From assembly GCF_047495875.1 (NCBI RefSeq), contig NC_092480.1:124001-188000 (forward strand): DNA of 64,000 nucleotides, written 5' to 3'. The notes under the pieces were generated by a model that ran no database searches, was not told the DNA's origin, and was given only the letters and a program-made list of their open reading frames with translations. The translations under genes were made by a program, and so were the position numbers. The stretch comes from Pithys albifrons albifrons. Its lineage: Eukaryota > Chordata > Aves > Passeriformes > Thamnophilidae. This document shows, in pieces, positions 1 to 11,108 of the stretch; within the stretch, counting starts at the first letter, position 1; each line of letters starts with the position of its first letter.

Positions 1-493
1 CTGCTTGGGGCAGCTTCATCCCTCTTGTCTCTGTTGGGGTTATAATCTAGCTTGATTTAGGCTCACATTTCAATTTCTGTCTTCATTTATAACCCCTGCA
101 GAGACACCTTGGTGGCGTTTGTGGCTCTGAAATCTCATGTTGTGCTCAGCCAGGTCACGGGTACATCAGCAATTCCTGTTGCCACAGGGAAAGCGGATTA
201 AAACATTAAAAAAGGGTGGATTCAGTTGTGTTCCATGCCCTGCCTGCTTCCAAGAGGGCACACATGAAGCTTTTGTCAAAGAGAGGAAGGAACTCCAAGG
301 CCTCCAGATTAATTTAAATGTCTTTTGCAGGTCTTTTGCTGTGGTTTCAGGCAACACCAATTATTCTGTGGCAACTCTTCTGCAGTTCAGAGCCATGAAA
401 AAGTGTGGAGTTAAATCGTGAGGCCGAGGATGGACAGTACAGAGTACCTGTGGCCTATTTATATATATTTATGTATTAAATATGTGATGGATA

Positions 494-862
494 TGCTTCA
501 TATATAAGGAACTGATACGTAATATCTATAAATATGTTCATGCTTCATATGTAAGAAACTGAAGCACAGACTCAAGCTATTATATATAAATATAAAGATA
601 CTTCACATATGAGGAACTGAAGCATAGGGATCATATATCTAAATGTTTTATGTATAAGGAACTAAAGCACACAGAGTGTGTGTGTATACATATACATACA
701 TATCTATATATATACATATATATATACATATCTATATATATATATATATATCTATATATACACACACACACTTCATGGATAAGGAATTGAAGCACAGACT
801 ATAGACACTATATGTAAATATATGTGTATATGCTTCTTGTATAAGGGCCTGACGCCCAGAGA
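494..862. repeat. Degenerate tandem array with nested TA/CA microsatellite
   Basis: A core close to CTTCATATATAAGGAACTGA, usually followed by AGCAC, recurs at about 494, 541, 600, 645, 770 and 831. Spacing is uneven (about 45-125 bp) because AT-rich DNA between the cores has expanded. Between copies 4 and 5, positions 676-770 are a (GT)/(TA)/(CA) microsatellite. The sixth copy is diverged. I see no coding potential. It is probably an old minisatellite rather than a transposon, because no terminal repeats or target duplication are visible. Confidence 0.75.
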
Positions 863-3800
863 CACCGAGGTGTGCAAACAGAAACCCTGTTCCCAGTTAG
901 CCCATCCCTCAGCAGACCCAAACACCTCGGGCAGGGGCACTTCCTCCACAGCCTCAAACTGCAAACAGAGGCCAGAATTCCCAGAGCTGCCTTTTCCCAC
1001 CCCCCCAGCAGTGCCAGGGGATGGGGCAACACCCACGGAGCTACCACAGGGAGAGTCTGGAATCTGGACGGAGCAACTTACTAGGGAGCATTAATAAAAC
1101 TTGTTACCCTAATTGAAACAAATACTCCAATAAAATCAAGGTTTCAGGCATTAATGGACGTGTGTGTGGCACAGGAAGCAGCACAAGGAACCAGGTTTCC
1201 TGTCCTTTTGGGGTTGGAGAGAAATAACCTCCCAACGATGACAACTAAATTAGAGAAGATGGCTTTCCATAATTTCTCCAAACAATCACTTAATGGGAGC
1301 AGTGTAATTCCACGAAATAAGTGAATGGAGTACTGATCCATTTTATGGAACCATCAATAAACTAAAGCTTGCCTGCTTTTAAGATTAAACTGAAAAAAAA
1401 GCCAAGAGTGAAGGGAGAAAAAAAGAGTATTTATCTTTACACAGAAAATTTGTGTGCCAGTAAAGTGCAGGCAGTGACAGGAATTTCAATTATTTAATCA
1501 AAAAGAAAATGAAAGTGGCTTTAAGTGTTGTGATTTGAGCCAGTGAAATCTAATGTGGGCTCACATTGAATATGAGGAAAATGGGAAGAAAATTAAAGCT
1601 GCTCCTACTTAAATCATGTGGTTACAAATGGTAAATTAGTTTCTCGATGTTTTCATTTAAGTGTTTAAGTGGAAGGTTTTATTCTTAATGTAGTGTTGTG
1701 ACACAGAATAAAAACCTTATCTGTCTCTATGGCTTTTTTTCTTCCCCCCTCTGTGTTGCTGCCTTGGAAGGCAAAAGGGGGGAAAGCTGCAGCAGTATTA
1801 GACTGCTTTTGTTAAAACTGGGAGGCAATATGCTTTCACCACAAGCTCATTAAGGTAATAGATGAATAATGTCTATTAAAAATGCACTAGGCTAAATGAA
1901 TTTAATGTGTGTTGGGAGGGAAATTGCGTTTGCCAGAGGATACAAACTGGAATTTTTTTTTAATTTTTTTATACTTATTTGGAGTCTTGAGGACTGATCT
2001 CAATTGGGCAGAAATGCACAGACAAACAGACACACATGCATCTCTTTTTCTATGTTATTTTGCATTATTTTATTATTATTATTATATATTACATGTATAT
2101 TATAACCACCACTTTCATATAGAAAGATGCACAAGCTTATAAAATTCTAAAATCCCCCATATTTTGAGGACATTTTCTATGATCTGTTATTTCCCATATC
2201 ATGCCACTGTTTTCTTCCATCCAAGTTCTTTTTACTTGACCTGTTGGACTTGTAGGTTTGATTTTCCATGTGCAACAACAAATGGCAAACTCATTTGCAA
2301 AGACTCTTGTAGGCTGCTGAATTCCATGTCTTGATTCTCAAAAAGTCTAAAGAAAACAAAATTTGTGCAGAAAATTATTATTTTCTCTGCATTGGTGAAC
2401 CTGGTGATTGTATTGCATTGAGAGTTTCTCATATCAGCTTTGAAGAGCAGAAAATGTATTTATGGACTAGGAAGCTTCATAGGTCATTATTAAAAAAAAT
2501 AGATGGGGAGAAGCTAAATCAAGACCTAAAATTATCAAATTTTTGTGATTTCTAAGTCTAGGCAATTTTCCATCACATTTCTGTTATAAAAAGAAATGCT
2601 GAAGGCACTATAGTGATTTTCAGCCCAGGCTGCAATAATGGAGTTACTGCCTTCTATCCAGCCACTGACTCATGAAATATTTGGGGAAAATTTATGTTTT
2701 AGGATGTTAATTGTCCAACTAATTCGAATGAAATTGATTGCTGTGTTAAAACCGTGATAAGGGACAAAAGAAGAGTTAAAGATGTACAAGCCTCACTTTT
2801 TTTTAGCAGTAAATCATATTAAAATAAAATATCAGAAAGAGCAAGGAGTGTCTGGGCAGAATCAAATACTGCAGAACTAAATAAATTGAGTTTATTTTTA
2901 AACATGACAAAATCACACAAATATTATCTTATGATTTGTTACAGGGCACCCACCTGCATCACTGTTTGTTTCAGATGATTTGGAGCATTTTAATGTTTCC
3001 TTTTAAAAATTATATTGACAAACATGGGGAAGTGTTTTTAAGATTAGACAACACTCCCACACATCACGTGGCCATTTGAATACCTTATCACTGGAAATGG
3101 ACAAAGCACCATTTCAGAATGTAATTTCCAGGTTTAAAGCATCATTGGAAGATGCATTTGTGAGATGCTGACTGGATTCTCTCCATTTTTTCCTCCACCA
3201 GACCTGTCATCCACTTCTGGAGCGCTTAAAATGAAGTGCACAGAAGCAGAGTGAGCTGAGACAGTCAAGAAGCCACATAATTCAGAAATGTTTCAAGTAA
3301 AGTGTGTTACTCAGATCTTTCTAAAGTACAATCCTGCCTTTATTCTGAAGGCCACAGCACAGACAACTCTGACTAATGCAAGTAATGGAACCAATCTCTC
3401 CCTCTGATCATCAAAAAGGTTATCTTTTTTTGTAAACTAATTCCAACCAGTTTTGCAATCTGTTTGGAGCAAACATGGAAGAAAAAAGGTTTAATTATCC
3501 TTCAGGGAAGAACAAAGCCTTCTGTTTTGCCAAAGTGCTCAGGCAGCACCAGTTTGTGCCAACTGGTCAGGGTCAGGATATTTGTGCACACCAGAGGATA
3601 CAACAAGTTGTGTATTTAAACCAGGAGGGAGAAAAAGTCCTGAGTGATTGATAAAATCCACCCTCGTAGAATTGGCCTTTTAACTGGAGTCTGAATCATG
3701 ATCACAAAAGCTTAGTGTGGTTTGTAAATAACACGGATTTTCAAGGGAGCTGCTCAAAATACAAACACAGAGCTGAGAGCCTTGATGGACATGTAGAGGG

Positions 3801-3944
3801 GAGAGAGAGATGCTCATTCACCCTATTTGGAAACACTTATTTCCTCTGCATATATTGTGATGTATCAACTATAATTTAAAGACTTAGAAAACCATGAGTT
3901 TTATTCCAGAGGCTGCCAAGGTTGGATGTTTCCTCTGTGTCTGC

Positions 3945-4012
3945 TGCAGGATGAAACTCAGGAGGTCAGACTGGATGGCCATAACAGCTCCCTCTGACCT
4001 GGGAGTGCATCA
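3945..4012 (+). mobile_element. Possible ancient CR1 3' end
   Basis: The stretch reads like the 3' end of older amniote CR1 families: 'ggaggtcagactggatggcc' followed by a degraded 'ataatggtcccttctgacct'-like string. It is short and has no clear tail repeat. It could instead be a related ancient SINE. Confidence 0.45.
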
Positions 4013-5713
4013 TTTGTCTGCATTCTGGTTTTAAGGCTTCAAAATGAGCCACTTGAAAGTTGGAAAGTGAAGAGTGGAACTGAAAAGAAAATCAAAGTAT
4101 CTGCATCATTTAGGTTTGTGTGCTCCAGTGGTTTTTATTGAAGTTGCTTCTCACTTACTCCTGCCTGAGTTCAGACTTGGGGGTTATATATTCAGTGTTT
4201 CTGCAAGTGGAAAAGGAATATGAGGTTTTCATGAGGAACCTGGAGCTGGAGAAAGAAGAAAAACACAAAGAAAATTAGGAAAACTATGGGAATAAAATCA
4301 AGGTTGAACAGATAAGAAAGGCAAAAGGAGGATTATCCTGCCCCAAAGGTTAAAAGCAAGGACGTACACAGTTCATACATCATGAAACTGGGGAAGCCAG
4401 GGAGGTCCTGAGCCATTAATGCAGAAAAGGAAATCAAAATGTTGAGTTGTGCAGATGATTGTTACACAGCTGGAATGAAAGCAGATGAATAAACATTAAC
4501 GTGCTAAAGGTAACAACAAAGCAGGGACTGGAGAAGCAAGAATGGACATTTTAGAAAGCAAAGGATTAGCTGAGATCCCAAAGTACAGATGGTCTTGGGT
4601 GAAATAATCACCCTGGCCTCAAGAGAGTCAGCAGTGCCCATGGATTGGGCACAGGCTGAGGAGGAATTGAGATGGAACAAAATGAAGAGGAGACTAATTG
4701 AAAACAGGTCCCAGTGAAACTTCTAAGCCTCCCTCCCAATTTCTGACTAATACCACAAAAGAAAAAAAAGTACAATGAAAGAAAGAAACAAAGAAAAAGG
4801 AATAATCTTGCTGTGTTTTGGAACAGTCCAGACGACCCCGCTGAAGTTTAAAACAAATATTTGGTAATTGTAAAGGTCTTAGTTAATAAGGGTCACTATC
4901 TTAAGGGAAGTGTTTAGACCAAACCTGTCAACATTAATACTTTCATTCTCCTTTTGTAAGTTCTCTGCCTTCAGAAAATGCTCAGGATTATGAGCTAATG
5001 AGGCAAATTTTCAGTACAGAGAAAAAATTCTGGATTTAGGAATGAAAGCCCTGAGCTCATGCACAGATAGTTGGGTTTGGTAGCTGTCTCAGGAAGATAC
5101 AGTCTTTCCACACTTTAAATTTTCTTCTGCCTATCACTAATGCCATATCTCTTTTTGTTCCCAAGATTCTTGCAGTTATGGGTTGTGGCACGAGCCTCAC
5201 AAGTGCCCTCCTGTCTCAGTCACTTCCTACTGTGGTCACTTTGCATCAGCAACTCTTCCATCCCCTGTGCTTCTTGCCCAGAACTGCTGCCCTGACATCC
5301 CTGGGGTGTTTGTGGGTATGTTCAGTGATTCTGTCAGAGAGACACAGAGTCAGCTCTTAACCTGAGTGTTTATTGTCTGGGAATAAAATCAACAGGCTGA
5401 GTTCTTCTCTACTTCTCATCCTGTCTCCATTAAGAACAGAAGGACAGTGCCAGTACACAGGACAACACATTTCTGAGGTGGCAAAAGCTAAAGGGTGGCA
5501 GAGTCCTGAGCCTTGGAAAACCTGGGTGGTTCTTTTCCTGGTTAGGAGGTAAACCCCTCTTTAATGCTTCCTTTCCCCTCCCACACTCTCTCAGCCCTGC
5601 ATAACCTCCCAGACCCTGTGGGGTTTATGCAGCACTTGACCTCAAAGCCCATTCACCAAGCCCTCCTTGAGCTGGTGCCAAGGTACAGCAGAGGGTTTCC
5701 AACATTAAACTAG

Positions 5714-5775
5714 TCATGGAATCCTAGAATATCCCAAGCTGGAAGGGCCCCACAAGGAAATGATGAAATGCCAGG
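5714..5775 (-). mobile_element. Short CR1 3'-end remnant
   Basis: The forward strand reads 'atggaatcctagaatatccc', then 'aagctggaagggcccc'. This is the reverse complement of a CR1 3' terminus with its ATTCTATGA-type tail. Only about 60 bp is recognisable. Confidence 0.6.
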
Positions 5776-7014
5776 AAAATCTTCCAGTGCAGACCCAACC
5801 TGGTACTCGAGGGGTTCTCATCACTGCCCTTTATTTCATGGCAGCTGAGCTGAATTTGTAATCTCCCATCACCCACACAGCAACCCTGCTGCTGGGTTTC
5901 CCAGAGCCTGCAGGATGGTAGAAGGCAGGGTTGGGTGCCAGATGCAGGCAGAGGTGGGTGTGATGGAGAAGAGCAGAGGGACTGGAGCAAGGCAGGAGTG
6001 TTTTTGCCTCTCAGCAGCAGCACTCAGTGACCCTCTGGGCAGAGGCACCTGCTCCTCCAGGGTGGGAAGTGGTTTTGCCTGAAGCATCATGATGGAACAT
6101 TCTCCATTAAGCCATGCTTTGTGTTCAAAAGGCCTCTGTCTACCTTTCGTGTGTGGCTACTCAACTTGAGCTCTTCAGACCTCTTTGCTGCAGCCAGGCT
6201 CCCATTTTGATCATAGCAAGACTGTCTGTTTCTAATTTAACTCTTCCTGTTGGAGTGGATTTGTCTTGAAAGGCATGAAAGGCCAGGCTCCCAAGATACC
6301 TTACCTCTTCAAGAGCCATGGGGAGGTAAGTGCATGTATTTTTAAGCTGCACCAAATTTATCCCAGTGCAACATACTGAAATAAAGCTGCCAACAACAAT
6401 GTAGCTGCACTGGCCTTTTAACTGATCACTGAGGTTTTAAGTCAAATAAATGTCTGTTTTCCTGGGCAAAAATCTCCCTGTGATACCCTCAAATGATCCT
6501 AAGTGTGCAAGTAATGATGACTATTGTTTATCTAAGCAAAGCACAAGCTGTTGCTGCAAGGAAACACCAAGACAGGACCCTGCTCCCTCTCTCCTTTATT
6601 TGTCTGTACCCTAAATAAAGAGGGACTCCAAAAAGCAGGCCCTCTCAATGTGGCTGTCAGGCAAGAAGCTCTTGCCTGAGTCCTAAAGCTGTAGCCCAGT
6701 CTGGCTGAAGTAACACAACTCTAATCTTTCAGATCTGCTTTAAATAAATATATATATATATATTTGTGGGCTGAGTAAAGCCCCAGTCCATGCAGAGAAG
6801 AAATCTCAGCTGATGAAATGGTCAGTCAAGCAGCTTATACACTCCCTCCATTAACAAGTTGGGCTTTAGACCCATTTAATCACTCTTGATTCATTTACTC
6901 ATTTGCTCCACAGAGAAAGTTGTTAGGTTGTTTTTAAACCCCTGGACAAAATCCTGGGCTGATGCTGAAATGGCCATTTGAGGAAGGGACACGGCAACAG
7001 ATTTATTACACTCT

Positions 7015-7015
7015 G

Positions 7016-7053
<38 letters not shown>

Positions 7054-7070
7054 CATCCATCTATCTATCC

Positions 7071-7116
<46 letters not shown>

Positions 7117-7117
7117 C

Positions 7118-7216
<99 letters not shown>
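7015..7216. repeat. (TCTA)n tetranucleotide microsatellite, about 200 bp
   Basis: About 50 TCTA units with a few interruptions (ATCC, TTATC). The array gives apparent open frames of repeated YLSI residues, which are artefacts of the repeat. It lies about 1.7 kb upstream of the BSX start codon. Length polymorphism between individuals is likely. Confidence 0.97.
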
Positions 7217-7689
7217 ATTTTTTCCTAGAGAAAAATAGGGAGTTTTGTCGACAGCAGAGGGAGAGGAGAGCTTTTGCCCTAGTTCTGAAGGGATTTGCTC
7301 CTGCTTCCCTGTGTCACTGTGCATGGATCCATACTCTGCAGGCAAGAAATTGTATGTATATGTATATATATATAAAAATATAATAATATAGTACAATACA
7401 TAAAATAAATGTAATAACTACAATAAATATGTGTGTGTGTGTGTATGTTGTTTGAATGAGTGGTGCCTGCCTGCACATGGGCACTACACATGTCAAACAA
7501 CATTGTGTGTGTGGCTCTAACACATAAAGGGAGAGAAATGATCCCGTGGGTTTTCCTGGTTCCCGCCGAGTTTTGGCTCGGTGGAACTGGTGCAGGAGCC
7601 ACCTCTGTGTCCCACCCACGGTGTCTGTGCCCGGCGGCGGCCGAGAGTGAGCGGCAAACTTGGGCTTCGCACATTCATTAAATCCCGAC

Positions 7690-8165
7690 ATTGCCATTTC
7701 TATTCTTTTAAAGCTTTTTCCTCATCTATTTACCATTTACCAGCTCATCCATATGGAAGACATGGCTTACACTTCCCTGAGAACTGTACTTTTAGGACTA
7801 ATTGATTCGGGTAATTAATTTGTTCTACCTGCTGGATCAGATGGAAATGCTGTCCATGTGCCCAAGGATTAGCACTTGCCTTTCTAACATCTTTCTTAAT
7901 TATCTAATAGCATGGGTTGTGCGAATTCTGGCTCTATTAGAACACTTTTACTATTAACGGTAGTGATTGGAATTGTGATGACAACTCGATTTCAACAAAT
8001 TAGAGCTTAAAATCAGGAGATGAAGGAGAAGCGCCTTCTTTTAATTTCCCTGAGTTTAACATCAATAATTAGAGTAATTTTCTGAGATGCGAACCAAAAT
8101 TATCTCGGCTATGATGTGGTGTATCACCCTCATTTTAGCAAATTGACTCCGGGGAAATAAATGTT
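7690..8165. promoter_or_regulatory. Candidate conserved enhancer upstream of BSX
   Basis: This is about 470 bp of AT-rich, repeat-free DNA directly before the BSX CpG island. It contains many homeodomain-type cores (ACTAATTGATT, GGTAATTAATT, TAATTATCTAATAG, AATAATTAGAG) and long stretches of complex sequence without simple repeats. It has no coding potential. The enhancer role is inferred from composition, motifs and position; conservation was not measured. Confidence 0.4.
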
Positions 8166-8429
8166 ACAGATTAGAGGGAAAAAAAAAAGATAAACAGAGG
8201 AAAGACCCAAAAAAACAGAGGCGGGAAGGGAACAAAAACCCCGATGGGGTGAGAACCTGAGCGGGAAAGAGAACCTGCTTGCGGGGGGACAGGTTTGGAG
8301 CGGAGAGCGGGTAAAAGCCGCTCCTTTATTTTCCTCAAGTATTCGCTTTTTAAAAATTACGGGGAGAGGGGAAAAAAATGGAGATAACGCTGTTGTTTGG
8401 GAAAACGCCCCAACGGCGCTGAGCGGGCT

Positions 8430-8462
8430 GGTGCGGTGCGAGGTGCGGTGCGAGGTGCGGGG
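8430..8462 (+). repeat. Short 12-bp tandem repeat in the BSX promoter
   Basis: GTGCGGTGCGAG is repeated just under three times in direct succession within the CpG island, about 220 bp upstream of the TATA-like motif. It may be slippage product with no function. Confidence 0.8.
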
Positions 8463-8567
8463 GAGGCTGCGCGGCACCGCTGCGGCTCCAGAGGGGCTCC
8501 TCGCCCCCTCCTCGCCCCTCGGGGTGCTTTGGGTGGCCCTGCAGGCCCGTCCCCCCCCGCGCCTGCC

Positions 8568-8690
8568 ATTGGCTCACAGCGCAGCCCCCTTTCCTCCGCT
8601 CCTCAAAGCGCGCCGCGCCCCGCGCATCCCCGACCCACCCGCCTCGCCTCCCCCAGCTCCGCCAGGTTATTTCTGGCTGGGGGATATAAG
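8568..8690 (+). promoter_or_regulatory. Probable BSX core promoter (inverted CCAAT and TATA-like motif)
   Basis: An inverted CCAAT box (ATTGG at 8568-8572, in CCATTGGCTC) is followed about 110 bp later by GATATAAG (8683-8690), a TATA-like motif. It lies about 190 bp before the start codon. The spacing suits a transcription start near 8715. No transcript evidence is available here. Confidence 0.5.
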
Positions 8691-8875
8691 TTTTTTTTCT
8701 GAAATTATTATCGTTATTTATTTATACTCCGGCCCTTTTAAAATTGTTGCTTATTTGTATCATTCTTTTTGTTTATTCTCTTCCCCCCCGAGGGTGCAGC
8801 CGTCTGCCCCTCTCTCGCGTGACAGCTCAGCCCGGCTCGCCGCCTTCCGCGCTGCCCGAGGGGGACACAACCGAG

Positions 8876-9143
8876 ATGAACCTCAACTTCACCTCGCCCG
8901 TGCACCCCGTGTCGGCGCCCAGGCCCACCTCTTTCTTCATCGAGGACATCCTGCTGCACAAGCCCAAACCACTGCGAGAGGTGCCCTCCGAGCACTTCTC
9001 TGGCTCCTTGGCCTCCCGCGTCCCCCTCTTGGACTATGGGTACCCCCTGATGCCAACGCCGACCCTCCTGGCGCCTCACCCGCACCCTGCCCTGCACAAG
9101 CCGGAGCATCACCACAACCACCCCTATTTCCTCACCACCTCGG
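8876..9143 (+). CDS. BSX: BSX coding exon 1
   Basis: Encodes residues 1-89 plus one base of residue 90. It holds the conserved RPTSFFIEDILLHKP block, DYGYPLMPTPTLLAPHPHP and a His-rich stretch (HKPEHHHNHPYF). It ends at the donor CGG|GTAAGT in phase 1. Confidence 0.96.
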
Positions 9144-10819
9144 GTAAGTGCGGGAGGAACAGGGGGAGTCTGGGAAGATGAGGTGGGCACTCGGGCAGGA
9201 CAAGGCGAGACCCTCTGAGGAGGCTGAGCATCTTTCCCTTTCCCTGCCCGACACCCTGGCTGCGTCCTCCGGAGCAGAAGTGGCCAGCTGCCCACCGGAG
9301 AGCCCACTCCAGTATCGAGGAGAGAAGCCCATAGCTCTGAGGCTTATCCTTCACCCGGCTGTCCCAAATCTTGAGGGTTTCCCTCTCTTTGTCTTTAATT
9401 TTATTTTTTTAAAATCACTTTTATTTTGGGACTGATATCCTGTCTTTTTATTTGCGTTGTCCATTCGGGCTTCGCTTTTCCACTTCCAGCAGCACTGGAG
9501 CTCTGCCGCTCCTCTCCCGCATCCTGAGGCTCTTCCCTTTCCCCGGGCCCGTTCCTTGCTCTGGAAGGAGTAAACCTCCAAAGTTTCCCACTGGGCAGCC
9601 CGAGATGTGTATCAGCGAGGCCGCGGAGGACCGCATTCCTCCTCCCGGCCTTTTTCCGGGCTCCCTTGTGTTTTTCCATGCCCATTTCGTTGTGTTTTGT
9701 TTTTTGCCCGGAGGGTGCAGGTGTCCCCGCCAGCCTCTGCTCCCCTTCGGTGGCAGCGCTGCGGGCACTGCCCGGGCTGCCTGCGCCTTCCCGGGGCGAG
9801 CTCGGCAGGGGAGAAGAGTTGGAAAAGCAACAAGAGCCCCCAAATTAAACCACTAAATCGACCTCGAAAACGAAATAAACGAAAAAATAACAAAAAATTA
9901 AAAGAGGAAAGGGGAAAGCCCACCCCGAGCCGCCGCGACCTTCCCGGAGGTTCCCCGGCTCCCTGCCCGACCGCAGCCCAGCGCCTCCGCCGTGTGTTCC
10001 CCCCAGGAATGCCGGTGCCAGCCCTTTTCCAGCACCACGCTCATGCCGAGCTGCCCGGGAAGCACTGCCGGCGTCGCAAAGCTCGCACCGTGTTCTCCGA
10101 CTCGCAGCTCTCGGGGCTGGAGAAGAGGTTTGAAATGCAGCGGTACCTCTCGACGCCCGAGCGGGTGGAGTTGGCCACGGCCCTCAGCCTGTCCGAGACT
10201 CAGGTACGGAGTGGCGGGGCCGGCAACACCCTACCGGGAAGGGCTCTGACACAGGTGCCCACCACACATCTCGTCCAGCATTCCCACATGCCGTCCAGTA
10301 TCCCTATATCCTTTCAGCATCCCCTGTATGACTTCCAGCATCCTCACATGCCGTCCAGCATCTCCACATGTTGTCCAGAATCCCCCTATCCCTCCCACTC
10401 AGCACCCCCCGTATCCCGTCTGGCACCCCCGCATCCCGTCCGTTCAGAATCCCCTATATCCCATTCAGCATCCCAAAATTCCATCCAGCACGCCCACATC
10501 CTGTCCAGCATCCTTCTCCCTTTAATTCTTTTTTCTCTTCTCCCTCTTTCTCCCCCTTTTCCCATCTCCCCAGGTGAAAACCTGGTTCCAGAACCGCCGC
10601 ATGAAGCACAAAAAGCAGCTGCGGAAAACCCAGGACGGCCCGAAGCAGGCGGGGGGCGAGGAGAGCCGGGAGCCGAGCTCTCCCGAGCCCGAGCTGCCCG
10701 AGCCAGCGGGCGCTGAACCCCGCAAGGGCCCTCCCGGCCCTTTCCTGCTCCAGGACCCCGAGGACGAGGTGGACATCCTGGAGGAAGGGGATCTCTGTGC
10801 CGTTCCCCACCGGCTCTAG
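8876..10819 (+). CDS. BSX: BSX, brain-specific homeobox transcription factor
   Basis: BSX is a nuclear homeodomain activator of hypothalamic (AgRP/NPY) and pineal development. The CDS joins 8876-9143, 10007-10203 and 10574-10819: 711 bp, 236 aa, close to the mammalian length (about 233). Splice sites are canonical (CG|GTAAGT, CCCAG|GA, CAG|GTACGG, CCCAG|GTG) and phases join. The N-terminus MNLNFTSP, the RPTSFFIEDILLHKPK motif and HPYFLTTSG are BSX hallmarks. The homeodomain is residues 112-171, with helix 3 WFQNRRMKHKK carrying Gln50 and Asn51. The acidic C-terminal tail contains EDEVDILEEG. The start is the ATG before NLNF, the family's conserved N-terminus. Nothing is broken. Confidence 0.97.
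10007..10203 (+). CDS. BSX: BSX coding exon 2, homeodomain helices 1-2
   Basis: Starts after CCCCCAG with GA completing Gly90, then MPVPALFQHH. It encodes the basic N-terminal arm (RRRKARTVF) and homeodomain helices 1 and 2, ending at SLSETQ|, the usual intron position just before WFQN. The phase 0 donor is CAG|GTACGG. Confidence 0.97.
10256..10520 (+). repeat. Degenerate ~20-bp minisatellite filling most of BSX intron 2
   Basis: About a dozen imperfect units resemble CCCACATGCCGTCCAGCATC, with recurring CCAGCATC, CCCACAT and CCCGTCC blocks. It occupies most of the 370-bp intron and ends about 50 bp before the acceptor. The array creates long false open frames rich in Pro, Ser and His. Confidence 0.85.
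10574..10819 (+). CDS. BSX: BSX coding exon 3, homeodomain helix 3 and C-terminus
   Basis: Starts VKTWFQNRRMKHKKQLRK, the DNA-recognition helix, followed by a Pro/Glu-rich tail and the conserved acidic EDEVDILEEGD near the end. The stop TAG is at 10817-10819. Confidence 0.97.
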   Translation: MKTWFQNRRMKHKKQLRKTQDGPKQAGGEESREPSSPEPELPEPAGAEPRKGPPGPFLLQDPEDEVDILEEGDLCAVPHRL

Positions 10820-11102
10820 CGCGGCCCGGGGCTCTCCTGCACTGCGGGGCGGCTCTGCCCAAGCCTTGAGAGCCGCGCACAGGGACGGGGGCACGGGTTT
10901 TTGATGCCAGGGAAGCCCTCTCCCCTGCCCAGGCAGTACCGCCGGTTCCCCCCGCATCACCCCAAGCCTGAGCTTTGCTTGGAAATCTGGCGGGGGGTGG
11001 GGGGAGAGGAGGGGAGTAAACTAAGCCCAGTTTCCTTTAGGTTTCCCCTTCCCTTCGAAGTGTCGGACTTTTCCCCGTTCCCCGAACCTTCCTGGAGTTT
11101 AA

Positions 11103-11108
11103 AATAAA
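11103..11108 (+). terminator. Probable BSX polyadenylation signal
   Basis: AATAAA lies 284 bp after the BSX stop codon, at the edge of the high-GC region. The 3' UTR would be about 300 bp. Confidence 0.6.

Larger units (their letters stand above)
863..7014. other. Intergenic DNA left of BSX
   Basis: No gene found. The stretch is AT-rich with short chance open frames only. In human, as I recall, BSX is followed on this side by HSPA8, so this would be the BSX-HSPA8 intergenic region and HSPA8 would lie beyond position 1. Blocks around 1090-1860 and 2580-3350 are AT-rich, repeat-free and rich in TAAT cores, so they may include conserved noncoding sequence. Two short CR1 remnants (about 3945 and 5714) are listed separately. 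Confidence 0.6.

Noticed and set aside
7015..7216. CRISPR-like regular repeats
   Set aside because: The repeat is a 4-bp microsatellite with no spacers; this is a vertebrate genome.
6962..7228. Open frames with repeated YLSI residues
   Set aside because: These are translations of the (TCTA)n microsatellite, with no real protein.
8431..9147. A 238-codon open frame overlapping BSX exon 1
   Set aside because: It uses another frame over the promoter and exon 1. The conserved BSX protein is in the frame starting at 8876.
9607..10716. A 369-codon plus-strand open frame across BSX introns
   Set aside because: It runs out of frame through exon 2 and the intron minisatellite. The BSX frame explains the locus, and GC-rich DNA gives long open frames by chance.
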